DNA from: Lysobacter_L cavernae
GTDB lineage: Bacteria > Pseudomonadota > Gammaproteobacteria > Xanthomonadales > Xanthomonadaceae
Length of the DNA stretch: 64,000 nt
Direction of reading: 5' to 3'
Assembly (NCBI RefSeq): GCF_042648505.1
Contig: NZ_JBHRXK010000004.1
Coordinates: 62,001 to 126,000 of the forward strand
The position numbers and the translations under genes were made by a program. A model generated the notes under the pieces. That model worked only from the letters and a program-made list of their open reading frames with translations. It ran no database searches and was not told the origin of the DNA. The stretch's first letter is position 1. Each line of letters begins with the position of its first letter. This document shows positions 7,998-17,299 of this stretch, in pieces.

Positions 7998-9011
7998 ATG
8001 ACCGACACCGCCGCCAAGACCATCCCGCTCGCCGTCGTCGGTGGCGATGCCGCCGCATCGCTGCAGCCCGGGGTGAAGCAGCTCGGCGGCGACAAGATCC
8101 AGCGTTCGCCGGTGCAGTTCGCCGACGCGCCGGTGCTGCGCAAGCCGTCGTGGATCCGCGTGCGCATCCCGTCCGGTAACTCGGTGGCCCAGCTCAAGGC
8201 CAAGCTGCGCGAGAACCGCCTGGTCACGGTCTGCGAAGAGGCCAGCTGCCCGAACATCCACGAGTGCTTCAGCCACGGCACCGCCACCTTCATGATCCTC
8301 GGCGAGGTCTGCACGCGCCGCTGCAGCTTCTGCGACGTCGCCCACGGCCGCCCCAAGCCGCCGGATGCGAGCGAGCCGCTGCACCTGGCGACCACGGTCG
8401 CCGACATGGGCCTGAAGTACGTCGTCGTCACCAGCGTCGACCGCGACGACCTGCGCGACGGCGGTGCCCAGCACTTCGCCGACTGCATCGGCGCGATCCG
8501 CACGCACAGCCCGCGCACCAAGATCGAGGTGCTGACGCCCGACTTCCGCGGCAAGGGCCGCATGGAGCGCGCGCTGGAAATCCTCGCGACCGCGCCGCCG
8601 GACGTGTTCAACCACAACATCGAGACGGTGCCGGACCTGTACCGCAACGTGCGTCCGGGCGCCGACTACCAGTGGTCGCTGACGCTGCTGCGCAAGTTCA
8701 AGGCCCAGCACCCGGACGTGGCGACCAAGTCCGGCATCATGCTCGGCCTGGGCGAAACCATGGAGCAGGTGCAGGCGACGCTGCGCGACCTGCGCGCACA
8801 CGACGTCGACATGATCACCATCGGCCAGTACCTGCAGCCGACCCCGCACCACCATCCGGTGCTGCGTTACTGGACGCCGGACGAGTTCAAGGCGCTGGAG
8901 GAATACGGCCTGGCGCTGGGCTTCAGCCATGTCGCCTCCGGCCCGCTGGTGCGCTCCTCCTACCACGCCGACCGCTCGGCGATCGAAGCCGGCGTCGTCG
9001 CTTCGGCCTGA
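7998..9011 (+). CDS. lipA: Lipoyl synthase
   Basis: A 337-residue radical-SAM enzyme. The auxiliary [4Fe-4S] cluster motif CEEASCPNIHEC lies near residues 78-89 and the radical SAM motif CTRRCSFC near 105-112. The C-terminal RSSYHAD carries the serine that ligates the auxiliary cluster. It inserts two sulfurs into octanoylated lipoyl domains. The ATG at 7998 gives a normal length; upstream in-frame sequence is the repeat element. Confidence 0.96.
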   Translation: MTDTAAKTIPLAVVGGDAAASLQPGVKQLGGDKIQRSPVQFADAPVLRKPSWIRVRIPSGNSVAQLKAKLRENRLVTVCEEASCPNIHECFSHGTATFMILGEVCTRRCSFCDVAHGRPKPPDASEPLHLATTVADMGLKYVVVTSVDRDDLRDGGAQHFADCIGAIRTHSPRTKIEVLTPDFRGKGRMERALEILATAPPDVFNHNIETVPDLYRNVRPGADYQWSLTLLRKFKAQHPDVATKSGIMLGLGETMEQVQATLRDLRAHDVDMITIGQYLQPTPHHHPVLRYWTPDEFKALEEYGLALGFSHVASGPLVRSSYHADRSAIEAGVVASA

Positions 9012-9263
9012 GTTCAACGCACGTCACGCGCTCATGACCGGGCTTGCCGGAGGCTAACGCTTGCCTAACGGATCCCCGTCGCCCAGCTGAACGCCGGGCA
9101 TGAATGCGCGATGTTGCGGCGATTGGCACGCTATTTCCCACTGCCGGTGGGGTGACAGCCGCTGCAACTTTCGGCACTGTGAGGCTGTCGGATAACGGTC
9201 CATGCTGCTTTCGACTCCCATGACTCAAGATCAGGTCGCATCGGCGGCCGCGAAGCCCCCGCG

Positions 9264-11504
9264 ATGAATGCCAAAACCACGCTGTTTGCGTTCCTGCTGA
9301 CCATGCCGCTGGCGCTGTTGGCGGCCGACGACGTCAAGAAGACGACGCAGGTCGAATTGCCGCGGCAGGACAAGCCGAGCCTGATCCGCTCGGTCGAGCC
9401 GTCGCCGCTGCCGACCGCGCCGACTACCGACCAGACCACCGCCGCCAAGCTGGTCTACGGCCTGCTCTCCGACAGCCGTTACGCCTACCGGCCGCGCGCG
9501 CTCGACGACGTGCTGTCGGCCGACATGTACAAGCGTTACCTGGAGTCGCTCGACGGCGGCAAGCAGTTCTTCACCGCGCAGGACATCGCCAAGTTCGACG
9601 CCTACAAGACCAAGCTCGACGACGCGATCAAGAGCGGCGACCTTGCGCCGGGCTACGCGATCTTCGCCACCTACAAGCAGCGCGTCGACCAGCGCGTCGG
9701 CTACGCGCGCAACCTGCTCAAGCAGGACCTGTTCGACTTCACCGGCAACGACAGCTACGAGTACGACCGCGAGGACGCACCGTGGGCTGCCGACAACGCC
9801 GCGCTCGACACGCTGTGGAAGCAGTCGGTGCGCAACGACTGGCTGCGCCTGAAGCTGGCCGGCAAGAAGCCCGAGGACATCCGCAAGACCCTCGACAAGC
9901 GCTACGCCAACATGGGCAAGTCGATCGCCGAACTGAAGGGCGAGGACGTGTTCCAGACCTTCGTCAACAGCTACGCCAACGCGATCGACCCGCACACCGA
10001 CTACTTCACGCCCAAGTCGGCTGACAACTTCAACATGTCGATGTCGTTGTCGCTGGAAGGCATCGGCGCGGTGCTGCAGAAGCAGGACGACGTGGTCGCG
10101 ATCCGCGAGATCGTGCCCGGTGGCCCGGCCGGCAATTCCGGCAAGCTCAAGCCCGGCGACCGCGTGGTCGGCGTCGGCCAGGGCGACAGCGGCACGATGG
10201 AAGACGTGATCGGCTGGCGCATCGACGACGTCGTCGCCAAGATCCGCGGCGCCAAGGGCACCAAGGTGCGCCTCGACGTGATCCCGGCCGAGGCCGGCCT
10301 CGACAGCCAGCCCAGCCGCATCGTGCTGGTGCGCGACAAGGTGCGCCTGGAAGACCAGGCCGCCAAGTCCAAGACCCTCACCATCCCGGGCGTCGGCGAT
10401 GCCCCGGCCAAGCGCATCGGCGTGATCGAACTGCCCGGCTTCTACCAGGACTTCGAAGGCCGCCGCAAGAACGCCAACGACTACGCTTCGGCCACACGCG
10501 ACGTCGCCAAGCTGCTCACCAAGCTGCGCGCCGACAAGGTCGACGGCGTGGTGCTGGACCTGCGCAACAACGGCGGCGGTTCGCTGACCGAGGCGATCGA
10601 GCTGACCGGTCTGTTCATCGATCGCGGCCCGGTGGTGCAGGTGCGCGAATCCGGCGGCCGCGTCAGCGTCGAGGGCGACAGCGACACCGGCATCGCCTGG
10701 GAAGGCCCGCTGGCGGTGCTGATCAACCGCGGCTCGGCCTCGGCGTCGGAGATCTTCGCCGGCGCGATCCAGGACTACGGCCGCGGCCTCGTCATCGGCG
10801 AGACCAGCTTCGGCAAGGGCACGGTGCAGAACCTGGTCGACCTCGACCGCTGGCCGGCCAACGAGGAAGCGCGCTTCGGCCAGGTCAAGCTGACCATCGC
10901 CCAGTTCTTCCGCGTCAGCGGCGGCTCCACCCAGAACAAGGGCGTGGTGCCGGACATCGCCTACCCGGTCTCGGTCGACGCCAGCGAGTACGGCGAGAGC
11001 ACCTACGACAACGCGCTGCCGTGGACCAAGATCTCGGCGGTGCCGCACACCCGCTACGGCAATTTCGCGCCACTGCTGCCCAAGCTGGAGACGCTGCACA
11101 CCGCGCGCATCGCCAGCGACAAGGAGTTCGGCTGGTGGTCGGACGACGTCGCGCAGTTCCGCGAGGAGCGCGCCAAGAAGTCGATCTCGCTCAACGAGGC
11201 CGAGCGCCGTGCCCAGCGCGATCGCGAGGACGCCAAGCGCAAGCAGCGCCAGGAAGCACGCAAGACGCTCGGCCTGGACCTCGACCCGCTGGCCGACGAC
11301 TACAGCGACGACGGCCTGGCCGCAAACGAGCGCGACATCGCCAAGGACGCCGAGCGCGAGAAGCTGGCCGACAAGCGTCCGGACCCGCTGCTGCGCGAAT
11401 CGGCGGCGATCCTGGCCGACGCGGTGCGTCTGCTCAACGCCGACCGCCAACTGTCGGCGCAGGTGCTGCCGACCGCGACGACGGCCGGGCACTGGGCCGA
11501 CTGA
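9264..11504 (+). CDS. prc: Carboxy-terminal (tail-specific) protease Prc/Tsp, S41 family
   Basis: A 746-residue periplasmic protease with a signal peptide ending at LLAADD. An N-terminal helical domain is followed by a PDZ domain (about residues 240-330, with MSLSLEGIGAVL and PGGPAGNSGKLKPGDRVVGV) and the S41 catalytic core with RGSASASEIFAGAIQDYGRG (nucleophile Ser) and GETSFGKGTVQ (general-base Lys). A C-terminal DUF3340-like region rich in charged residues follows. It degrades periplasmic proteins and peptidoglycan hydrolases. It is monocistronic and followed by a hairpin cluster. Confidence 0.94.
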   Translation: MNAKTTLFAFLLTMPLALLAADDVKKTTQVELPRQDKPSLIRSVEPSPLPTAPTTDQTTAAKLVYGLLSDSRYAYRPRALDDVLSADMYKRYLESLDGGKQFFTAQDIAKFDAYKTKLDDAIKSGDLAPGYAIFATYKQRVDQRVGYARNLLKQDLFDFTGNDSYEYDREDAPWAADNAALDTLWKQSVRNDWLRLKLAGKKPEDIRKTLDKRYANMGKSIAELKGEDVFQTFVNSYANAIDPHTDYFTPKSADNFNMSMSLSLEGIGAVLQKQDDVVAIREIVPGGPAGNSGKLKPGDRVVGVGQGDSGTMEDVIGWRIDDVVAKIRGAKGTKVRLDVIPAEAGLDSQPSRIVLVRDKVRLEDQAAKSKTLTIPGVGDAPAKRIGVIELPGFYQDFEGRRKNANDYASATRDVAKLLTKLRADKVDGVVLDLRNNGGGSLTEAIELTGLFIDRGPVVQVRESGGRVSVEGDSDTGIAWEGPLAVLINRGSASASEIFAGAIQDYGRGLVIGETSFGKGTVQNLVDLDRWPANEEARFGQVKLTIAQFFRVSGGSTQNKGVVPDIAYPVSVDASEYGESTYDNALPWTKISAVPHTRYGNFAPLLPKLETLHTARIASDKEFGWWSDDVAQFREERAKKSISLNEAERRAQRDREDAKRKQRQEARKTLGLDLDPLADDYSDDGLAANERDIAKDAEREKLADKRPDPLLRESAAILADAVRLLNADRQLSAQVLPTATTAGHWAD

Positions 11505-11507
11505 GGC

Positions 11508-11687
11508 GTTTCCCAGGCCTGCGCCTGGGAAACCCCAAAGTTTGCTTGCGCAAACCTCGGGCCCCGCCACGCGCTGCCACACCCCATTCGCGCCTGCGGC
11601 GCGAATCGCCCCCTGACTCAGGGGGCTGTGCGAAGCGGTACAGCAGAGCAAAGCAAGGATCGGATAGCGGGCACCCGCGGGTGCCCG
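11508..11687. repeat. Cluster of five perfect inverted repeats
   Basis: In 180 bp between prc and the Ada-like gene there are five consecutive perfect hairpins: 11508-11533 (GTTTCCCAGGC arms, 4-nt loop), 11540-11555 (GTTTGC), 11586-11606 (ATTCGCGCC), 11608-11626 (GCCCCCTGA) and 11668-11687 (CGGGCACCC). The first could terminate prc. The dense array looks like a composite REP/BIME-type or MITE-type insertion; I see no transposase. Confidence 0.7.
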
Positions 11688-11701
11688 TTACGCTTTGGGC
11701 C

Positions 11702-12532
11702 ATGAACACCGCCCGCCAACTGCGCGACAAACTCGACCGGGTCCGCGCGCTGCTCGATGCCGGCGAGCCGACCCTGTCCGAACTGGCCGTATCGGTGGGG
11801 CTCAGCGCCTCGCATCTGCAGCGCCGCTTCACCGACAAGTTCGGCCTGAGTCCCGCCGAATACCTCGCCCAGCGCAAGCTCGGCGCGCTCAAGTCGGCGT
11901 TGCGCGACGGCAGCGACGTCAGCGCGGCGCTGTACGACGCCGGTTACGGCTCGCCCTCGCGCGTCTACGAAGGCGGCGCCGCGAAGCTCGGCATGACCCC
12001 GGCACGCTATCGCGCCGGCGGTGCCGGCGAGCAGATCCGCTGGAGCATCGCCGACACCGCGCTCGGCACCGCGCTGGTGGCGACCACCGTGCGCGGGGTG
12101 TGCATGATCGAGCTCGGCGACGACCCGGTCGCGCTGGAGACGCGCCTGCGCCAGGAGTTTCCGCAGGCGCTGCTCGAGCGCGTCGACAGCGGCCGCGACG
12201 AGTTCCTCGCACCGCGCCTGCGCGCGGTCGCCGATGCGTTGGCCGGCAAACAGGCGCAGGTACCGGTCGACCTGATCGGCACCGCCTTCCAGAAGAAGGT
12301 CTGGGACGCGCTGATGAAGATCCCGCGCGGGCAGACCCGCAGCTACGCGCAGGTCGCCCGCCAGATCGGTCAGCCACGCGCGACGCGCGCGGTGGCGCGT
12401 GCCTGCGCCGGCAACCACGTCGCGATCGTGGTGCCGTGTCACCGCGTGGTGCGCGGCGACGGCTCGCTGGGTGGCTATCGTTGGGGGCTGCCGCTGAAGC
12501 AGCAGGTGCTGCAGCGCGAACGCGCGGCGTAA
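11702..12532 (+). CDS. Ada-like AraC regulator fused to O6-methylguanine-DNA methyltransferase
   Basis: A 276-residue protein with an AraC-type double HTH (about residues 15-100, LSASHLQRRFTDKFGLSPAEY and YGSPSRVYE) joined to an MGMT domain. The alkyl-acceptor Cys246 is in VVPCHRVVRGDGSLGGY. The N-terminal zinc phosphotriester-repair domain of E. coli Ada (Cys38 sensor) is missing, so it resembles shortened Ada variants. It directly repairs O6-alkylguanine; whether it still activates transcription after methylation cannot be seen. It converges with the Lrp gene. Confidence 0.9.
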   Translation: MNTARQLRDKLDRVRALLDAGEPTLSELAVSVGLSASHLQRRFTDKFGLSPAEYLAQRKLGALKSALRDGSDVSAALYDAGYGSPSRVYEGGAAKLGMTPARYRAGGAGEQIRWSIADTALGTALVATTVRGVCMIELGDDPVALETRLRQEFPQALLERVDSGRDEFLAPRLRAVADALAGKQAQVPVDLIGTAFQKKVWDALMKIPRGQTRSYAQVARQIGQPRATRAVARACAGNHVAIVVPCHRVVRGDGSLGGYRWGLPLKQQVLQRERAA

Positions 12533-12546
12533 CGGCCGCGCCCGCG

Positions 12547-13056
12547 TCAACGGTCGGAGGAGCGCCTGCGCCGACGTGGCGACTGGCGGGTCGGCAGGTT
12601 GAGGCCGATCTTGACGGTGTCGAACACCAGGCGCGTGTCGTAGCGCTTGACGTTGCCTTCGTCGACGAACAGGCGCTCGGCCACCTCGCGATAGTGCGCC
12701 ACGCTGCTGGCAACGAGGATCACCAGGTAATCCCACTCGCCGGCGAGCGCATAGCACTGCTGGACTTCGGGCGCGGCGCGCATGCACGTGCGGAACGCAG
12801 CGTGCTGGCGGCGAGTGTCGCGTTCCATCGTCACCCAGACCGTGGCCAGCGTGGTGGCGGGCAGGGCGTTGGCATCGAGCACCGCGATCTCGCGCAGCAG
12901 GCCGTGCCGGCGGTAGCGGGTGATGCGCCGCTGCACGGCGCTCGCGGACAGGCCCACCGCCTCGCCCAGGGTCGTCAGCGTCACGCCGCTATCGCGCTGC
13001 AGCAGGTCGAGCAGGCGATGATCGAAGTCGTCTAGCGCGAGCGGTGCGGCGGCCAT
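12547..13056 (-). CDS. Lrp/AsnC-family transcriptional regulator
   Basis: A 169-residue regulator. The N-terminal winged HTH (about residues 8-60, LGEAVGLSASAVQRRITRY) is followed by a RAM effector-binding domain (about 75-145). The tail is Arg-rich. It is transcribed divergently from the LysE-type exporter at 13173, a common arrangement in which the Lrp protein senses an amino acid and controls its export. The shared 116-bp intergenic region is the probable operator. Effector unknown. Confidence 0.9.
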   Translation of the reverse strand: MAAAPLALDDFDHRLLDLLQRDSGVTLTTLGEAVGLSASAVQRRITRYRRHGLLREIAVLDANALPATTLATVWVTMERDTRRQHAAFRTCMRAAPEVQQCYALAGEWDYLVILVASSVAHYREVAERLFVDEGNVKRYDTRLVFDTVKIGLNLPTRQSPRRRRRSSDR

Positions 13057-13172
13057 GCAAAAATTTTGCGTGCAGGCGCATTAATTTTCAAGCGTGATGC
13101 TGATGCCACGACTAATCTTTTGCCTGCGATCCACGCGCCGGGACGCGGCGCACCTCTCCCCCAGGAGTCCCG

Positions 13173-13811
13173 ATGGTTCCGCTGAGCCAATGGCTGCTGT
13201 TCGCTGGCGCCGCACTGTTGATGGTGCTCACGCCCGGGCCAAACATGATCTACCTGATCTCGCGCTCGATCAGCCAGGGCTGGCGCGCCGGGCTGGTGTC
13301 GCTGTTTGGTGTCGTGGCGGCGTTCCTGGTGCACATGAGTGCGGCATCGATCGGAATCACCGCGCTGTTCATGGCCGTGCCGCTGGCCTACGAGGGGCTG
13401 AAATGGGCTGGCGCGCTGTACCTGCTGTATCTCGCGTGGCAGGCGGTGAAGCCGGGCGCACGCTCGCCGTTCGAGCCCATGGCATTGCCACCGGACTCGC
13501 CGGCGAAGCTGTTCCGCATGGGTTTTCTGACGTGCGCGCTCAATCCAAAGGCCGCGCTGCTGTACCTGTCGATCCTGCCGCAGTTCGTGTCGCCGCAGCA
13601 CGGCTCCGTGTTCGCGCAGAGCATCCTGCTGGGGCTGACCCAGATCGCGATCAGCTTCACCTTAAACCTGCTGATCGCGATGTCCGCGGCCGGCATCGCC
13701 TCCTGGTTTGCGCACCGACCGGTATGGCTGGCGACGCAACGCTACTTCATGGCGTCCGTGTTGGGCGGATTGGCGGTGCGCATGGCGCTCGAGCAGCGGC
13801 GGTCGACATGA
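13173..13811 (+). CDS. LysE/RhtB-family amino-acid exporter
   Basis: A 212-residue inner-membrane protein with about six hydrophobic segments. The family signature TPGPNMIYLISRSISQGWRAG lies near residues 20-40 and LNPKAALLYLSILPQFV in the middle. The family exports amino acids or homoserine lactones by proton antiport. Divergent from an Lrp regulator; eamA follows 16 bp downstream, suggesting an exporter operon of lysE-eamA-rarD. Confidence 0.9.
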   Translation: MVPLSQWLLFAGAALLMVLTPGPNMIYLISRSISQGWRAGLVSLFGVVAAFLVHMSAASIGITALFMAVPLAYEGLKWAGALYLLYLAWQAVKPGARSPFEPMALPPDSPAKLFRMGFLTCALNPKAALLYLSILPQFVSPQHGSVFAQSILLGLTQIAISFTLNLLIAMSAAGIASWFAHRPVWLATQRYFMASVLGGLAVRMALEQRRST

Positions 13812-13827
13812 AGACGGAGACGCAACG

Positions 13828-14763
13828 ATGAACACGATTTCTCCGATGGCTTCCCGCGCCGTTCCCGGCGCCCTGGCCGTCGCCTTCGCCCTGGCCTCGG
13901 TCTACATCCTCTGGGGCTCGACCTACCTGGCGATCCGCTTCGCGCTGGAGAGCTACCCGCCGTTCCTGCTCGGCGCCGGTCGCATGTTCCTGGCCGGCGC
14001 GCTGATGTACGCGGTGCTGCGCTGGCGTGGCGTCGCACCGCCGACCGGCAGGCAGTGGCGCACGCTGTGGCTGCTGTCGATCTGGATGGTGCTGCTGTCG
14101 AACGGCCTGGTGAACCTGGCCGAGACCGAAGTCGGCTCCGGCCTGGCCGCGATCGCGGTGGCGTCGATGCCGCTGTTCGCCGGCGTGTTCGCGATGCTGC
14201 GCGGCCGCCACCCCTCGAGGATTGAATGGGTCGGCCTGGTGGTCGGTTTTGTCGGCGTGCTCTGGCTCAACGCCGGCAGCGAGCTGTCTTCGTCCACGCT
14301 CGGCCTGGTCTGCCTGATCATCGCGCCACTGGCCTGGGCCTGGGGCTCGATCTGGAGCCGCGACCAGGACCTGCCCGAGCCGTTCATGGCCGCCGCCGCG
14401 CAGATGTTGACCGGCAGCATCTGGATGCTCGGCGCCGCCGTCGTCACTGGCGAACGCATCACCACCTTGCCGACGATGAGCGCGACCGCGGCGTTGCTGT
14501 ACCTGGTCGTGGCCGGCTCGATCTTCGGCTTCACCGCCTACATCTGGCTGCTGCACCACGTGCGGCCGGCGTTGGCGACCAGCTATGCCTACGTCAACCC
14601 GCCGATCGCGGTGCTGTTCGGCGCGCTGATCGCCGGCGAGCGCTTCACCGCGCACGACCTTGGCGCGATGGCGGTGATCCTGCTCGGCGTCGGCATCATC
14701 ACCCTGGCCAAGGCGCGCGCGAGCAAGCCCGTGCCATCGCCCGAGACGGAGCAGGCGGCATGA
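13828..14763 (+). CDS. EamA-family drug/metabolite exporter (YedA-like)
   Basis: A 311-residue DMT-superfamily protein with ten predicted membrane segments in two EamA repeats (WGSTYLAIRFALES near the start; the second begins around residue 155). YedA-like features include AETEVGSGLAAIAVASMPLF and YVNPPIAVLFGALIAGE. The substrate is unknown, probably a metabolite or amino acid given the lysE neighbour. Its stop overlaps the rarD start by 4 bp. Confidence 0.88.
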   Translation: MNTISPMASRAVPGALAVAFALASVYILWGSTYLAIRFALESYPPFLLGAGRMFLAGALMYAVLRWRGVAPPTGRQWRTLWLLSIWMVLLSNGLVNLAETEVGSGLAAIAVASMPLFAGVFAMLRGRHPSRIEWVGLVVGFVGVLWLNAGSELSSSTLGLVCLIIAPLAWAWGSIWSRDQDLPEPFMAAAAQMLTGSIWMLGAAVVTGERITTLPTMSATAALLYLVVAGSIFGFTAYIWLLHHVRPALATSYAYVNPPIAVLFGALIAGERFTAHDLGAMAVILLGVGIITLAKARASKPVPSPETEQAA

Positions 14764-15668
14764 ACGACCCAAGTCATGTGCGCAGTGGCCTGTGGGCCGC
14801 CGCGGGTTCGTTCGCGCTGTGGGGGCTGATGCCGCTGTACTGGCACTTGCTCAAGACGGTGCCGTCGCTGCAGATCGTCGTGCACCGCGTCGTCTGGAGC
14901 GCGCTGTTCGTCGCCGGCTGGTTGCTGTGGAAGAACGGCCGCGGCTGGCTCCGCGCCGCGCTGGCGCGTCCGCACGCGGCGTGGATGCTGGCGCTCAGCG
15001 GCACGCTGATCGCCTTGAACTGGGGCCTGTACGTCTGGGCGGTGAACGCCGGGCACGTGGTCGAAACCAGCCTGGGTTACTTCATCAATCCGCTGCTCAA
15101 CGTGGTGCTGGGCGTGGTGTTCCTGCACGAGCGGCTCAACCGCGTGCAGTGGTTGTCGGTGGCGCTGGCGCTGATCGGCGTGGCCTGGCTGACCTGGCAA
15201 TACGGCCGGCTGCCGTGGATCGCGATCGGGCTGGCGCTGACGTTCGGCCTGTACGGGTTGCTGCGCAAGCTGCTCCCGATCGAGGCGGTGACCGGGCTGG
15301 GCGTGGAGAGCGTGTATCTGTTCCTGCCGGCGCTGGCGGTGCTGGCCTGGGGCGAGACTCACGGCAGCGGCGGCTTTTTCGGTGGTTGGGGACTGGGCGT
15401 CGACGTGCTGCTGGTCCTGGCCGGGGTGGTGACCGCATTGCCGCTGGTCGGTTTCGCCTACGCGGTGCGACGGGTGCAGCTGTCGACCATCGGCCTGATG
15501 CAGTACATCGCGCCGACGTTGCAGTTCCTGCTGGGCGTGTGGTTCTTCCACGAAGCCTTCGACTACGAGCGCGCGATTGGTTTCGCCTTCATCTGGGTGG
15601 CGCTGGTGATCTTTGCCGGCGATGGCCTGTGGCGTTCGCGGCGGGCGACCGCGCTGGCGACTGCCTGA
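14760..15668 (+). CDS. rarD: RarD-type EamA transporter
   Basis: A 302-residue DMT-superfamily transporter of the RarD subfamily with about ten membrane segments. Typical segments are WGLMPLYWHLLKTVPSLQI, LNWGLYVWAVNAGHVVETSLGY split over TM3-4, and INPLLNVVLGVVFLHERL. The start overlaps the eamA stop (ATGA), so the two are translationally coupled. Function is assigned by family; RarD was named for chloramphenicol resistance but its native substrate is uncertain. Confidence 0.9.
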   Translation: MNDPSHVRSGLWAAAGSFALWGLMPLYWHLLKTVPSLQIVVHRVVWSALFVAGWLLWKNGRGWLRAALARPHAAWMLALSGTLIALNWGLYVWAVNAGHVVETSLGYFINPLLNVVLGVVFLHERLNRVQWLSVALALIGVAWLTWQYGRLPWIAIGLALTFGLYGLLRKLLPIEAVTGLGVESVYLFLPALAVLAWGETHGSGGFFGGWGLGVDVLLVLAGVVTALPLVGFAYAVRRVQLSTIGLMQYIAPTLQFLLGVWFFHEAFDYERAIGFAFIWVALVIFAGDGLWRSRRATALATA

Positions 15669-15687
15669 CGATATCTGTGAGGTTGCC

Positions 15688-16197
15688 ATGACAATGAACA
15701 ACACGACCCTCAACGCGCTGGCGCTGTTCCCGTTGCAGCTGGAAGCGCACTACGCCGCCATTCCCGCGCAGTTCAAGCACTGGGCGCCGCCGAGTTGGGA
15801 CGGCATCCCCAGCGAACCGTTCACGGCCATCGAACAGGTCTGCCATGTGCGTGACATCGAGGTCGAGGGCTATCACGTCCGCTTCCGGCGCACCCTGCAG
15901 GAGGCCAACCCCATGTTGCCGTCGATCGACAGCGAGGCGGTCACACGCGAACGAAACTACGCCGCGGAAAACGCCGACGACGCGCTGGCCGCGTTCCGCC
16001 AGGCGCGTGCCGGAACGATCGAGCTGATCTCGAGCCTGAGCGCGCAGCAACTCGCGCGCACGGCCGTGTTTGAAGGCTACGGTCCGCTGACGCTGCGCAG
16101 CCTGGTGCACTACCTGTGCAGCCACGACCAGCAGCATCTGGCCGGTTTGCAGTGGCTGCTGGGCCAGATCGAGGCCACGCGCGCTGCGCCGAATTGA
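15688..16197 (+). CDS. DinB-like four-helix-bundle protein
   Basis: A 169-residue all-helical protein resembling DinB/YfiT-type putative metal-dependent hydrolases. It has EQVCHVRDIEVEGY near residue 50 and a C-terminal HYLCSHDQQHLAGL; His52, His152 and His156 are the likely metal ligands of this fold. It lies 19 bp after rarD in the same direction. Members act in thiol-dependent transfer reactions, but no substrate can be inferred. Confidence 0.8.
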   Translation: MTMNNTTLNALALFPLQLEAHYAAIPAQFKHWAPPSWDGIPSEPFTAIEQVCHVRDIEVEGYHVRFRRTLQEANPMLPSIDSEAVTRERNYAAENADDALAAFRQARAGTIELISSLSAQQLARTAVFEGYGPLTLRSLVHYLCSHDQQHLAGLQWLLGQIEATRAAPN

Positions 16198-16204
16198 CGC
16201 CGCG

Positions 16205-17299
16205 CTAGTGCCGTGACACCCGCGTTGGATTGCTGATGGCGGGGTCTTCAGGAAGTGCCAGATCGCCGCAGTGGCCCACGTCGGCGATCTGATGCATCCA
16301 GTCGACGATGGGTGTGGCCAGCCAGTCCACGCGCACGGCGGCGGTGAGATGATCGTCGTCGGGCAGCTCGGCGTACCGCAGCATCGGCCCACCTGCCAGA
16401 CCGCGCGCCTGCGCGACAGGAATCGCGCGGTCGTTACGGCCGTGGATCAATGCGGTGCACACACTACTTGCTGCAACCGTGGCGGTGATGTCGACCTGGT
16501 GCAGGTCCAGACCGAGCTGGCGGCCGGCATCGTCGATGGCTTGATCGATCGCTGCCGCGTCATAACGCCAGCGCAGCGCGGTACTAACCCAGCGGGCGGG
16601 CAGATTGCTGGATGGAGCGTTCAGCAGGAAATCGATCATCCCGCGCACGCCGTCAGCGGCGTTCGCGTACGGCGCGATAGCAATGACCCCGGCCACCATC
16701 GGCGCAACCCGATTGGCGGCAAACACAGCCGCAACCGCGCCGTAGGACACACCGAACAGGTACAGCGGGCCCTGGATCGTGCCGTCGGCGCGCCATTGGT
16801 GTATCAGGTCGACGATGTCGTCGGCTTCGCGCGTGCCATAACCCGCGGGCGCACGCGAAGAGTGTCCGTGATTGCGTAGATCGACCACCAGACCGCGGTA
16901 GCCCTCCTGACCCAGGGCGAGCGCCCAAGGCAGCATGCTGGCGCCGTCGAGGCTCCATCCATGCAGATAGATCACCGTACCGCGTGCCGGAAGCGGTATT
17001 GGCGATCGGTAGTCACCGCTATCGAATTTGAATGTCCAATGCTCGGAGTCGCGCTCGAATCGGTATTGCAGGCCACGGTCGGCCGGGTCGACGACGCGAT
17101 ATCCGATGGTGACGCCATCGCGTGTGCGCAGTTGCTCTTGGCGCAACTGCAGCGCACGCTCGAAGTCATTCTGGCCGCATACTCGCAGAGCAGTTGAGTG
17201 TGGTGGCTCGGCAATGCGATCGGCCAGGGTGGTGCAACCAGTGCATGCGACGATGCATGCCAACAGCATCGTCACGTAGGTGCAGCGTCCAGGACTCAT
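16205..17299 (-). CDS. Alpha/beta-hydrolase lipoprotein at the end of an ABC operon
   Basis: A 364-residue serine hydrolase with a lipoprotein-type signal (LACIVACTGC). Fold motifs are YLHGWSLDG (oxyanion region), the nucleophile elbow GVSYGA, the acid in IHGRNDRAIP and the His in DDDHLTAAV. The start ATG at 17299 overlaps the upstream permease stop by 4 bp, so it is cotranslated with the ABC system. The substrate is unknown; it may process what the transporter handles in the periplasm or outer membrane (inference). The open frame upstream of 17299 is only a shadow of the permease. Confidence 0.82.
   Translation of the reverse strand: MSPGRCTYVTMLLACIVACTGCTTLADRIAEPPHSTALRVCGQNDFERALQLRQEQLRTRDGVTIGYRVVDPADRGLQYRFERDSEHWTFKFDSGDYRSPIPLPARGTVIYLHGWSLDGASMLPWALALGQEGYRGLVVDLRNHGHSSRAPAGYGTREADDIVDLIHQWRADGTIQGPLYLFGVSYGAVAAVFAANRVAPMVAGVIAIAPYANAADGVRGMIDFLLNAPSSNLPARWVSTALRWRYDAAAIDQAIDDAGRQLGLDLHQVDITATVAASSVCTALIHGRNDRAIPVAQARGLAGGPMLRYAELPDDDHLTAAVRVDWLATPIVDWMHQIADVGHCGDLALPEDPAISNPTRVSRH

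Noticed and set aside
9231..11651. Minus-strand frame of 806 residues opposite prc
   Set aside because: Shadow of the prc codon pattern; no motifs, and Prc on the plus strand is complete.
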